From NCBI GenBank assembly GCA_004556255.1, contig SFHY01000003.1, positions 1-27,004 on the forward strand: a stretch of DNA of 27,004 nt, written 5' to 3'. Position 1 is the first letter of the stretch; each line of letters opens with the position of its first letter. The translations under genes were made by a program, and so were the position numbers. The stretch is from Lactobacillus delbrueckii. GTDB taxonomy: Bacteria > Bacillota > Bacilli > Lactobacillales > Lactobacillaceae. Below, in pieces: positions 1 through 6,504 of the stretch. Under the pieces are notes generated by a model. It did not search any database. It was given only the letters and a program-made list of their open reading frames with translations, and had not been told where the DNA came from.

Positions 1-613
1 TGGATGAGGTCGCGTACTTAGAACCCATCTTTTCAATGAACTTCTGGTTTTGCGGGAAGAAGAGCGGGAAGGCCATCAGCAGCTTGAAGTAAGGGATCCG
101 CTTTTCCAAAGTAACCGTCAGCTTGTACTTGCCGTCAGCCTTGATCCCCAAAGCTGCTGGCTTCTTCTTGCCGGAAACGATGGCGTCAGCGTTCTTGATA
201 CCGGAGAACAAATAGGCATATTCAGACGCGGTCTTCGGGTCGATGGTTCTGCGCCAGGAATAGACGAAGTCCTGGGCCGTAACCGGGTCCCCGTTGGACC
301 ACTTGGCGTTCTTTCTCAAAGTAAAGGTCCAGGTCTTGCCGTCAGCGCTGTTCTTGGTGGAAGTGGCCAGGGCATTTTGCACCTTGGCATTCTTGCCTAA
401 AAGGTAAAGTCCTTCTTCAACGTTGTTGATCTGTTCATAAGATGCCTGGTCGGTCGCCTTGGAAGCGTCCAAAGTTGCCATTTCCGCGGTGTTCATCCAG
501 GTAAGGGTCTGCTTCTTGGCACTGCTTTGGGAGCTGCTTGACCCGCAGGCGGCTAAAGTGGCCGCGCTGGCTAAGATTACGGCTGAGCTGGCTAAAAGTT
601 TCTTGCTTCTCAT
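1..613 (-). CDS. oppA: Oligopeptide ABC transporter substrate-binding lipoprotein (OppA type), 5' part only
   Basis: This is the N-terminal part (about 204 residues) of an extracellular solute-binding protein family 5 member; the rest lies beyond the left edge. It would capture peptides outside the cell and pass them to an Opp permease, the nitrogen supply route of dairy lactobacilli. The reading starts at the ATG complementary to 611-613, preceded by AAGAAGG. It opens with MRSKK, a hydrophobic stretch and the lipobox LAAC at residues 20-23, so Cys23 would be the lipidated residue. A Ser/Gln-rich spacer follows, then family 5 signatures: TLDASKATD, the run LRKNAKWSNGDPVTAQDF and the nearby YSWRR. 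The family call is firm. The exact substrate (oligopeptide or dipeptide) cannot be read from this fragment, and none of the transporter's other genes are in the window. Confidence 0.9.
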   Translation of the reverse strand, partial: MRSKKLLASSAVILASAATLAACGSSSSQSSAKKQTLTWMNTAEMATLDASKATDQASYEQINNVEEGLYLLGKNAKVQNALATSTKNSADGKTWTFTLRKNAKWSNGDPVTAQDFVYSWRRTIDPKTASEYAYLFSGIKNADAIVSGKKKPAALGIKADGKYKLTVTLEKRIPYFKLLMAFPLFFPQNQKFIEKMGSKYATSS

Positions 614-702
614 GTTTTTTGCCTTCTTTTTCTTGTAAAACTCATATATTACGACACAGCCAGATAGATGCAGCTAAACTACTGATCTAAGAGATATTAC
701 TA

Positions 703-711
703 ATTATAGCA
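703..711 (-). promoter_or_regulatory. Extended -10 promoter of the oppA-type gene
   Basis: On the minus strand the sequence reads TTTGCTATAATTAG, which contains the extended -10 TGCTATAAT. No good -35 hexamer is present 16-18 bp upstream, as is common for extended -10 promoters. The predicted leader before the ATG at 613 is about 80 nt. Confidence 0.6.
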
Positions 712-829
712 AATAAATTAAAGAATACCAGTTGTATTTTAATTTTTCTGTCATTATTCTTGAAAAGCTCTTTTAATCCTTAAAAAAGCGCTTTGCCCAA
801 GTAAAAAAAGCTATTCCAGACCGACTTTT

Positions 830-838
830 TGCTATAAT
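830..838 (+). promoter_or_regulatory. Extended -10 promoter of the 865-1350 gene
   Basis: TGC followed by TATAAT at 833-838 forms an extended -10 element. Transcription would start close to 845, only about 20 nt before the start codon. There is no convincing -35. The core is the same as in the divergent oppA-type promoter about 125 bp away. Confidence 0.65.
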
Positions 839-864
839 TAGGGTAAGATTGCAAGGAGGACAAC

Positions 865-1350
865 ATGGAAAAATTAACTACCATGGAGCTGGCTGACGAG
901 TTAGCTGAAGCTCAAGACAAGATTCTTAACGGTGAAGCAAAGCTGGATACCGGCCGGGTTTACCAGGCCATCGATGATTTGGGCGTCTTGAACGATCCCA
1001 TCAGCAATTACTTCGACCGGACCGAAGATGAATACTATGAAACTGAAAGTGACCACTACCTGGCCCTGACTAATCTGACCGGCAAGCTGGGCGACCTGCA
1101 TGACCGCATCTTGACCAACCACGTGGACGGTTTCGTTGACAAGGATGAAATCAACTTGACCTACAACCACGAAAATGCCTACGTGGAAGACAACTACGTG
1201 CCAAGAACCGACCTGCACGTTTTGGTCTACGGGCTCAAGGTGATCGGGGCGGTTGAAGCCATCGCCGCTGCCGACCTGCGCAACGTCTTGTCCAAGGATG
1301 CCGTGCTTTCCTTGGGCCTGGCAGCACACGCATTAGCAGAAAATCTATAA
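865..1350 (+). CDS. Unrecognised 161-residue acidic protein
   Basis: I do not recognise a family. The ATG at 865 follows an excellent ribosome-binding site, AAGGAGGA at 853-860, and a rho-independent terminator lies directly after the stop, so this is a real, probably single-gene transcript. The product has no signal peptide and no cysteine. It is rich in Asp and Glu, with a Tyr/Glu-rich acidic patch around residues 50-65 (RTEDEYYETESDHY) and a more hydrophobic, probably helical C-terminus from about residue 125. These properties suggest a small soluble cytoplasmic protein. It is divergent from the oppA-type gene and followed by a metallophosphoesterase 57 nt downstream. The terminator between them suggests that second gene is expressed at a lower level from readthrough or from its own promoter. 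Confidence 0.8.
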   Translation: MEKLTTMELADELAEAQDKILNGEAKLDTGRVYQAIDDLGVLNDPISNYFDRTEDEYYETESDHYLALTNLTGKLGDLHDRILTNHVDGFVDKDEINLTYNHENAYVEDNYVPRTDLHVLVYGLKVIGAVEAIAAADLRNVLSKDAVLSLGLAAHALAENL

Positions 1351-1355
1351 TTGAG

Positions 1356-1378
1356 AGCCGGGGGAGGCCCGGCTTTTT
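1356..1378 (+). terminator. Rho-independent terminator after the 865-1350 gene
   Basis: Perfect 7-bp GC-rich stem AGCCGGG/CCCGGCT with a 5-nt loop, followed by TTTTGT. Confidence 0.8.
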
Positions 1379-1407
1379 GTGATTTTAGGCTTTTTGGAAG
1401 GGTAGAA

Positions 1408-2808
1408 ATGGACCTGTTTAAATACACAAAGGGAATTATTGACAAGGCAGTTGGGGCTTCCAAGTTTCACGCCGTGCAAAAGAATGGCGGCGAGCTCCTG
1501 GATCCCATGCAGAAGTATCTGACGGTAGGGGAGTACCATGTCGATGCTCGCGACGCCACGCCTGACGGCCAGCCGTTTACCTTGACGGTCTACCAAGATG
1601 ACCAGGGCATCCTGCACCAGGCGCTCAGTCCGGAAAGCACAGACAGCCTGGCCGCTGAATACGACCGGAAATTCGTGCCGGAACTGAACCGCTTCAAGGC
1701 TTTCCGCAGCCGGGAAACGGGCCGGCGCTATGTCGTGGAAGACTACCTAGCCCGCTTTGCCAGCGACGTGAAAAAGGAAATCCGGGAAGGGGACGACTCC
1801 GTCAATATCGGGGTCATTACCGACACCCACTTCAAGAACGTTGACAGCCTGGACTTCTATGGCTGGAACGGCTTGATGCATGTCAGAGAGTTTTCCTACC
1901 TGGATCAGCTGGATATTTTGGACCTCAAATGCCACCTGGGCGACTGGATCGACGGCTCTGACGCCGGCCTCATCAGTGAAAGTGAACTGATGAAGCTGCG
2001 GGACTCCTTTAAGTCTAGCAAGGTGCCTTACCTCATGATCAAGGGCAACCATGACGAAAATGACAAGTTTGACGAGCACCATGACTTGAAGGCCAGTTTC
2101 CCGGAGCGGGAGTTTGAGAAGATCATGTGGCCGGAGATGTACCGGCAGCGGGAATTGGGCTATGTTTCCCGCCAGCACGGGGTGGCCTGGTTTGACCAGG
2201 GCCATGCCCGGGTGATCAGTCTGAATACGTCAGACATTCCCTACATTTTGGATGAAAAAGGGCAGAAAAAGTACGATGTTAAATTGACCCTGGGGGTACG
2301 GGAAGACCAGGTGCAGGAACTGATCGAAATCCTGCAGCAGTCAAGCGGCAAGCAGATCATCCTGCTCAGCCACGCCAACCCGATCAACCGGAAGGGCGGC
2401 AATGCCTTGAAGTACAACGGGCGGTCCCTGCATGAACTCCTGGTGGCCTTCAACCAGAAGGAAAAGGGCCGGATGCATTCCAGCAAGGACGTGCCGGCGG
2501 AATTCCGCTTGAGCAATGACTTTGACTTCACCAAGGTCAAGGATGCCAGGATCATCGCCTACTTCTGCGGCCACCGGCATGTGGAAGACCAGTACCGGAT
2601 CAACGGTATCCAGTACGTTCTGTTCAACTGCTCAGCTTTGATGGGGCCCAACCACCAGCTGACGACCAAGTATAACAAGAACTTAAACCGGAAGATGGAC
2701 CACCAGAATGAATTTGCCGGCTATGTCGTCAACGTGGACCTTTTCCGGCGGCGGATCAAGGTCTTTGGCTATGGGGCCGCGACCAGACGGAGAATTTTTT
2801 TCATTTAA
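1408..2808 (+). CDS. Calcineurin-like metallophosphoesterase
   Basis: A 466-residue protein of the binuclear-metal calcineurin-like phosphoesterase superfamily. All five metal or active-site motifs are visible in order: Asp139-Thr-His141, Gly178-Asp179-Trp-Ile-Asp182, Gly-Asn214-His215-Asp-Glu, Ser321-His322, and Gly-His389-Arg-His391. It should hydrolyse a phosphomonoester or phosphodiester, but the substrate cannot be deduced. The N-terminal 130 residues have no motif I recognise. There is no signal peptide, so it is probably cytoplasmic. I start at the ATG at 1408, with GGAAGGG about 7 nt upstream; the open frame extends back to 1351 but crosses the preceding terminator. The C-terminus is basic and ends in a hydrophobic tail (residues RRRIFFI). 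A terminator hairpin follows. Confidence 0.88.
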   Translation: MDLFKYTKGIIDKAVGASKFHAVQKNGGELLDPMQKYLTVGEYHVDARDATPDGQPFTLTVYQDDQGILHQALSPESTDSLAAEYDRKFVPELNRFKAFRSRETGRRYVVEDYLARFASDVKKEIREGDDSVNIGVITDTHFKNVDSLDFYGWNGLMHVREFSYLDQLDILDLKCHLGDWIDGSDAGLISESELMKLRDSFKSSKVPYLMIKGNHDENDKFDEHHDLKASFPEREFEKIMWPEMYRQRELGYVSRQHGVAWFDQGHARVISLNTSDIPYILDEKGQKKYDVKLTLGVREDQVQELIEILQQSSGKQIILLSHANPINRKGGNALKYNGRSLHELLVAFNQKEKGRMHSSKDVPAEFRLSNDFDFTKVKDARIIAYFCGHRHVEDQYRINGIQYVLFNCSALMGPNHQLTTKYNKNLNRKMDHQNEFAGYVVNVDLFRRRIKVFGYGAATRRRIFFI

Positions 2809-2820
2809 GTAAAGATTGAT

Positions 2821-2852
2821 AAGGACTCTGTAAACATTAGAGCCCTTGTTTT
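2821..2852 (+). terminator. Probable terminator after the metallophosphoesterase gene
   Basis: Imperfect stem AAGG(A)CTCT/AGAG(C)CCTT with a 9-nt loop, followed by GTTTT. One internal mismatch weakens it. Confidence 0.5.
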
Positions 2853-2857
2853 ATAAT
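2829..2857 (+). promoter_or_regulatory. Possible promoter of the asnB operon
   Basis: A perfect TATAAT at 2852-2857 lies 17 bp after TGTAAA (2829-2834), a poor -35. It overlaps the preceding terminator, and the leader would be about 40 nt. A second -35-like TTGACT at 2864-2869 has no well-spaced -10. Confidence 0.5.
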
Positions 2858-2904
2858 AAGAAGTTGACTTTATAGAAACTAACTAGAATTAAGGAAGAGA
2901 AAAT

Positions 2905-4854
2905 ATGTGCGGAATTGTCGCCTTTTACGATCCAGAAATCAATGACAAGCAGGCGGCCATCGGCAAGATGATGGCTACCATCCAACACCGGGGACCAAGC
3001 AGTGACGGGATGTACACCAACGACAAGGTGGCCCTTGGTTTCAGAAGACTGTCGATTATCGACCTGCGGGGCGGTAGTCAGCCAATCTACAACGAAGACC
3101 GCAGCCGGGCGATCATTTTCAACGGGGAAATCTACAACTTCAAGCCCTTGAGAGAGGAACTGATCAAGGCGGGCCACACCTTCTCCACCAAGGCCGACAC
3201 TGAAGTCATCCTGCACGGCTATGAAGAATGGGGGATGGACGGGATCCTCAAGCGGATCCGGGGGATGTTCGCCTTCATCATCTGGGACGACAATACCCAG
3301 ACCATGTACGGGGCCCGGGACTTCTTCGGGATCAAGCCGATGTACTACCAGGACGTGGACGGCCACCTCTTGGTCGGCTCAGAATTGAAGAGCTTTTTGG
3401 CCTTCCCTTATTTTAAAAAGGAACTGAACACCGAAGCCGTCAAGCCATACCTGATGAACCAGTACAACGACCTTAAGGAAACCTTCTTCAAGGGCGTCTA
3501 CCGCTTCCAGCCAGGTCACTGGTTTGAATACAAGGACGGCAAGATGAAGACCCACCAGTACTGGGATGCCGAATACAAGGACAACAACCTTTCCTTTGAA
3601 GAAACAGTCAAGAAGATCAACGAAGACTTGAAGGAAACGGTTGACCTTTACCGCAACGCCGACGTTAAGGTCGGGGCCTTTCTTAGTGAAGGGGTTGACT
3701 CCAGCTTCCTGACGGCTCTTTTGGACCCGGATGAAGTCTTCTCCATCGGCTTTGACGACAACACCTACGATGAAGCTTCCAAGGCCAAGGCCCTGGCCGA
3801 CATCAACGGCTGGCACTTCTACGCTGACAAGGTCTACTCAGAAGAAGCCATGCGGGACTTCCCGGAAATGCAGTACCACATGGACGAACCAGACGCCAAC
3901 CCGTCAATCATTCCTTTGTGGTACCTGTGCAAATTGGCCAGAAAGCACGTGACTGTTGCCCTGTCCGGGGAAGGGGCCGATGAGCTTTTTGCCGGCTATG
4001 TCAACTACGGGATGCACACCCACAACAATGTCATCAAGGTCTTTACTGATAAGCTGAAGAAGCTGCCAAAGGGCAAGCGGGTTAAGCTGGCTCATAAGAT
4101 CAAGAAGATGCCGAACTTCCCGGGCAAGGTGCACCTTTACACCAACCTGGCTGAACCAAGCGAATTCTACGTGGGCCAGTCAGTCATCTACGACATGGAC
4201 TACCCGACCATCTTCACTTCCAAGGACGCTAACGCTGTCTTGCAGCCGAGCTACCGGAACAAATTGACGGTCAACGGCAACTACCAGGAAGACTTCAAGA
4301 AGGTCAAGGACCTGGACAATGTCAAGCAGATGCAGTACATCGACCTGCACCACTTCATGCTCAACGACATCGAGCAGAAGGCTGACAAGATTTCCATGGC
4401 CCACTCCCTGGAACTCCGGGTGCCTTACCTGGACGTGAAGATCGCCGAACTGGCCAACTCCATTCCAAGCAAGTACCTGGTCAACAAGTACGACACCAAG
4501 TACGCCCTGCGCAAGGCCTCAGAACAGGTTCTGCCGGATGAATGGGCCAAGCGGCCAAAGCTGGGCTTCCCGACGCCAATCAAGCAATGGCTGCAGGAAG
4601 AGCGTTTCTACAAGCAGGTCAGAGACCTCTTCAGTGAAGACTTCGTCAATGACATTTTTGAACAAAAGAAGATTCTGGACCTGCTGGACGAGAACTACAA
4701 TGGGGACGGTTCTCACCGCCGGCAGATCTGGGTAATTTACACCTTCCTGGTTTGGTACAAGCTCTTCTTCGTTGACTACGAGGGAACTGTGCGCAAGTAC
4801 CAGCACGTGCAGCCAGAAGTGGCCAGCCTGATTGCTCAAGGCAAGCTGCTCTAA
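2905..4854 (+). CDS. asnB: Glutamine-dependent asparagine synthase family amidotransferase (AsnB/AsnH type)
   Basis: A 649-residue class II glutamine amidotransferase fused to an asparagine synthetase domain. Cys2 (start MCGIVAF) is the N-terminal nucleophile. Glutaminase residues Arg47/48, the Asn73-Gly-Glu75 segment and Asp98 are in place. The synthetase domain carries the pyrophosphate loop Ser261-Glu-Gly-Val-Asp-Ser-Ser267 and the SGEGADELFAGY motif from Ser354. The family transfers glutamine ammonia to an AMP-activated carboxylate. It lies 33 nt upstream of a D-aspartate-ligase-like ATP-grasp gene. I therefore infer that it amidates the D-Asp cross-bridge of peptidoglycan, as reported for lactococcal AsnH, rather than making free asparagine; free asparagine synthesis remains the alternative. 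The pyrophosphate loop has Glu where the family usually has Gly (SGGxDSS). AAGGAAG at 2891 supports the ATG at 2905. Confidence 0.92.
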   Translation: MCGIVAFYDPEINDKQAAIGKMMATIQHRGPSSDGMYTNDKVALGFRRLSIIDLRGGSQPIYNEDRSRAIIFNGEIYNFKPLREELIKAGHTFSTKADTEVILHGYEEWGMDGILKRIRGMFAFIIWDDNTQTMYGARDFFGIKPMYYQDVDGHLLVGSELKSFLAFPYFKKELNTEAVKPYLMNQYNDLKETFFKGVYRFQPGHWFEYKDGKMKTHQYWDAEYKDNNLSFEETVKKINEDLKETVDLYRNADVKVGAFLSEGVDSSFLTALLDPDEVFSIGFDDNTYDEASKAKALADINGWHFYADKVYSEEAMRDFPEMQYHMDEPDANPSIIPLWYLCKLARKHVTVALSGEGADELFAGYVNYGMHTHNNVIKVFTDKLKKLPKGKRVKLAHKIKKMPNFPGKVHLYTNLAEPSEFYVGQSVIYDMDYPTIFTSKDANAVLQPSYRNKLTVNGNYQEDFKKVKDLDNVKQMQYIDLHHFMLNDIEQKADKISMAHSLELRVPYLDVKIAELANSIPSKYLVNKYDTKYALRKASEQVLPDEWAKRPKLGFPTPIKQWLQEERFYKQVRDLFSEDFVNDIFEQKKILDLLDENYNGDGSHRRQIWVIYTFLVWYKLFFVDYEGTVRKYQHVQPEVASLIAQGKLL

Positions 4855-4887
4855 TCCAAAAAGAAGAGAAAGAGAATTTAATTACTA

Positions 4888-6147
4888 ATGGCTAAATTTA
4901 CACCAATTTTGCTTGGCAGCGACATCAACGTCTACGGGATGGCGCGGTCTTTTAACGAAGCTTACGGCATCAAGGTCCAGGCTTGGGCGGCAACGCAATT
5001 GGCGGCCACCCGCTATTCCAAGATCGTGGACGTTGAAGTGCACCCTGGTTTTTCCGAAGACCCGGGCTTCATGGAAGTCATGCAGGAAAAAATCAAGGAA
5101 TACCAGAATCATGAAGAGCCAGTCATTCTGATCGCTTGTGGGGACGGCTATGCGGAACTCTTGGCTAAGCACAAGCAGGAACTGGAAGGGACCTTCGTCG
5201 TTCCTTACATCGACTACCAGCTTTTGGAAAATCTGATCTCTAAGGAAGGCTTCTACGAGGTCTGTGAAGAATACGGCCTGCCTTACCCGAAGACCAAGAT
5301 CATCAAGTTGGCTGACTACCAGGATGGCTCATACGCCGACGTGCCTTTTGCCTTCCCGGTTGCCTTGAAGCCGGAAGACCCGGTTTCCTGGCTGGACGTC
5401 CAGTTTGAAGGGCGGAAGAAGGCTTTTGTCATCAAGGACCTGGATGAATTTAAGGACATTGTGGGCAAGATCTACACCAACGGCTACAAGGAAGACTTGA
5501 TCCTGCAGGACTTCATCCCAGGCGACGACTCCAACATGCGGGTTCTGAACGCCTATGTGGACAAGAACCACCAGGTCAAGATGATGTGCCTGGGCCACCC
5601 GCTTTTGGAAGACCCGACTCCGCAGTCAATCGGGAACTACATGGCCATTTTGCCGGCCTATGACGAAAAGCTCTACGAGACTGTCCAGACCTTCCTGGAG
5701 AAGATCAACTATGTCGGCATGGCCAACTTTGACATCAAGTACGATGCCCGCGACGGCCAGTACAAGTTCTTTGAAATCAACCTCCGCCAAGGCCGGTCCA
5801 GCTTCTACGTGACCTTGAACGGCTACAACCTGGCCAAGTGGTACGTTGACGACTACGCTGAAGACTCCTTGGCCGGCCAGGAGACCGTCTATGCCAACAA
5901 GCTGGAGAGCAGCCACATGCTCTGGCTAGGCGTGCCGGAGAAGATCTTCAAGGAATACGCGGTCGACAACGAGGCCAAGCAGGCGGCCTTGAAACTGATC
6001 GACGCCGGCCAGGTAGGGACGACCGTCTTCTACGACCAGGACAGCTCCTTTAAGCGCTGGCTCTTGATGAAGTACATGTTCCACAACTACTACAAGCGCT
6101 TCAAGACCTACTTCCAGGTCAACAAGGGCCAGTACTTCGACAAATAG
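4888..6147 (+). CDS. aslA: ATP-grasp ligase, probable D-aspartate ligase for the peptidoglycan cross-bridge
   Basis: A 419-residue ATP-grasp protein without signal peptide. It opens with ILLGSDINVYGMARSFNEAYG, resembling what I recall of the enterococcal and lactococcal D-aspartate ligases (Aslfm/AslA, about 420 residues). The late ATP-grasp metal and ATP site is visible as Phe-Glu296-Ile-Asn298-Leu-Arg300. Those enzymes attach the beta-carboxyl of D-Asp to the lysine side chain of the UDP-MurNAc-pentapeptide in the cytoplasm. The Lys-D-Asp peptidoglycan type known for L. delbrueckii fits this. It follows the amidotransferase gene by 33 nt with only a weak ribosome-binding site (AAGAGAAAGAG) and no promoter, so one transcript is likely. 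A strong terminator follows. The alternative is another carboxylate-amine ligase of the same fold. Confidence 0.82.
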   Translation: MAKFTPILLGSDINVYGMARSFNEAYGIKVQAWAATQLAATRYSKIVDVEVHPGFSEDPGFMEVMQEKIKEYQNHEEPVILIACGDGYAELLAKHKQELEGTFVVPYIDYQLLENLISKEGFYEVCEEYGLPYPKTKIIKLADYQDGSYADVPFAFPVALKPEDPVSWLDVQFEGRKKAFVIKDLDEFKDIVGKIYTNGYKEDLILQDFIPGDDSNMRVLNAYVDKNHQVKMMCLGHPLLEDPTPQSIGNYMAILPAYDEKLYETVQTFLEKINYVGMANFDIKYDARDGQYKFFEINLRQGRSSFYVTLNGYNLAKWYVDDYAEDSLAGQETVYANKLESSHMLWLGVPEKIFKEYAVDNEAKQAALKLIDAGQVGTTVFYDQDSSFKRWLLMKYMFHNYYKRFKTYFQVNKGQYFDK

Positions 6148-6160
6148 CAAATACTTTTAT

Positions 6161-6191
6161 AAGCTCTTGATGAAAATCAAGGGCTTTTTTC
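6161..6191 (+). terminator. Rho-independent terminator of the asnB-aslA operon
   Basis: Stem AAGCTCTTGAT/ATCAAGGGCTT around a GAAA tetraloop, with one mismatch, followed by six T. Confidence 0.85.
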
Positions 6192-6330
6192 ATCTTTTTG
6201 AAATTTTCGAAGGACTTTGCCAAAAGGCTAAAAATATTTGCTCGAACAAAATATTCTTTTTTTAAAAATATACGGGCTCCAAGTCCCGTGACAACTGAAT
6301 TCTGCTCTGCTGTTTAACACAAATGCGTCT
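6192..6330. other. AT-rich spacer upstream of the nrdD control region
   Basis: No coding frame is visible. It contains a short A/T tract (6244-6270) and a small hairpin ACGGG/CCCGT (6272-6276 with 6285-6289) with no T-run on either side. I cannot assign a function. Confidence 0.5.
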
Positions 6331-6358
6331 TTGTATAGACCACAAGATCTGGTATTTT
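6331..6358 (+). promoter_or_regulatory. Probable nrdD promoter
   Basis: TTGTAT (6331-6336) and an extended -10 TGGTATTTT (hexamer at 6353-6358) are separated by 16 bp. The -10 overlaps the first NrdR-like box, as expected for repression. The leader to the nrdD ATG would be about 140 nt. A second extended -10-like TGCTATGCT at 6360-6368 is an alternative. Confidence 0.5.
6340..6355 (-). promoter_or_regulatory. NrdR-like box 1
   Basis: Read on the minus strand, ATACCAGATCTTGTGG matches the NrdR box pattern (acaCwAtATwTwGTGT) at 11 of 16 positions by my count. It shares ACAAGATNTGGT (plus strand) with box 2. NrdR is the ATP/dATP-sensing repressor of ribonucleotide reductase genes. Confidence 0.55.
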
Positions 6359-6381
6359 GTGCTATGCTTATCTCATAAACC

Positions 6382-6397
6382 AAACAAGATGTGGTGG
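6382..6397 (-). promoter_or_regulatory. NrdR-like box 2
   Basis: Minus-strand CCACCACATCTTGTTT matches the NrdR pattern at 11 of 16 positions. It begins 42 bp after box 1 and 31 bp before box 3. The latter is the typical three-turn spacing of NrdR box pairs. Confidence 0.55.
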
Positions 6398-6406
6398 TTA
6401 TCCACA
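6398..6406 (+). promoter_or_regulatory. Perfect DnaA box
   Basis: TTATCCACA, an exact consensus DnaA-binding site. It sits in the 15-bp gap between NrdR-like boxes 2 and 3. Confidence 0.6.
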
Positions 6407-6408
6407 CT

Positions 6409-6417
6409 TAATCCACA
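6409..6417 (+). promoter_or_regulatory. Near-consensus DnaA box, 11 bp after the first
   Basis: TAATCCACA differs from the DnaA consensus at one base and starts 11 bp (one helical turn) after the perfect box, in the same orientation. It overlaps NrdR-like box 3. Confidence 0.4.
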
Positions 6418-6428
6418 AGATAGCCTAC
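6413..6428 (-). promoter_or_regulatory. NrdR-like box 3
   Basis: Only the CCACAAGAT half is good (ATCTTGTGG on the minus strand); the other half is degenerate. Its 31-bp offset from box 2 is the main support. Confidence 0.4.
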
Positions 6429-6432
6429 TGCT

Positions 6433-6441
6433 TGTGGGTAA
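6433..6441 (-). promoter_or_regulatory. Near-consensus DnaA box, opposite strand
   Basis: Minus-strand TTACCCACA differs by one base from TTATCCACA. Together with the perfect box it forms an inverted pair that could also pair as a stem in the transcript. Confidence 0.35.
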
Positions 6442-6450
6442 CTCGCTTAG

Positions 6451-6467
6451 CCGGCCCCAGGGGCTGG
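6451..6467 (+). repeat. GC-rich inverted repeat in the nrdD leader
   Basis: CCGGCCCC-A-GGGGCTGG is self-complementary over 8 bp with one G-T pair and lies 38 bp before the nrdD ATG. It could be an operator palindrome or a leader hairpin. A T-run does not follow directly, so it is not a clear terminator. Confidence 0.45.
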
Positions 6468-6504
6468 ATGTAAAGTATTTTTGAGAGATAAGAGGTTGAT
6501 TGTC

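Noticed and set aside
50..400. Plus-strand open frame at the left edge
   Set aside because: It overlaps, in antisense, the oppA-type gene, whose lipobox and family motifs are unmistakable.
614..702. T-box or other riboswitch in the oppA-type leader
   Set aside because: The leader is only about 80 nt and has no recognisable structure or terminator hairpin.
6398..6441. DnaA boxes as part of a replication origin
   Set aside because: No dnaA, rpmH or dnaN gene is nearby and there is no long AT-rich unwinding region; regulation of nrdD explains the site better.
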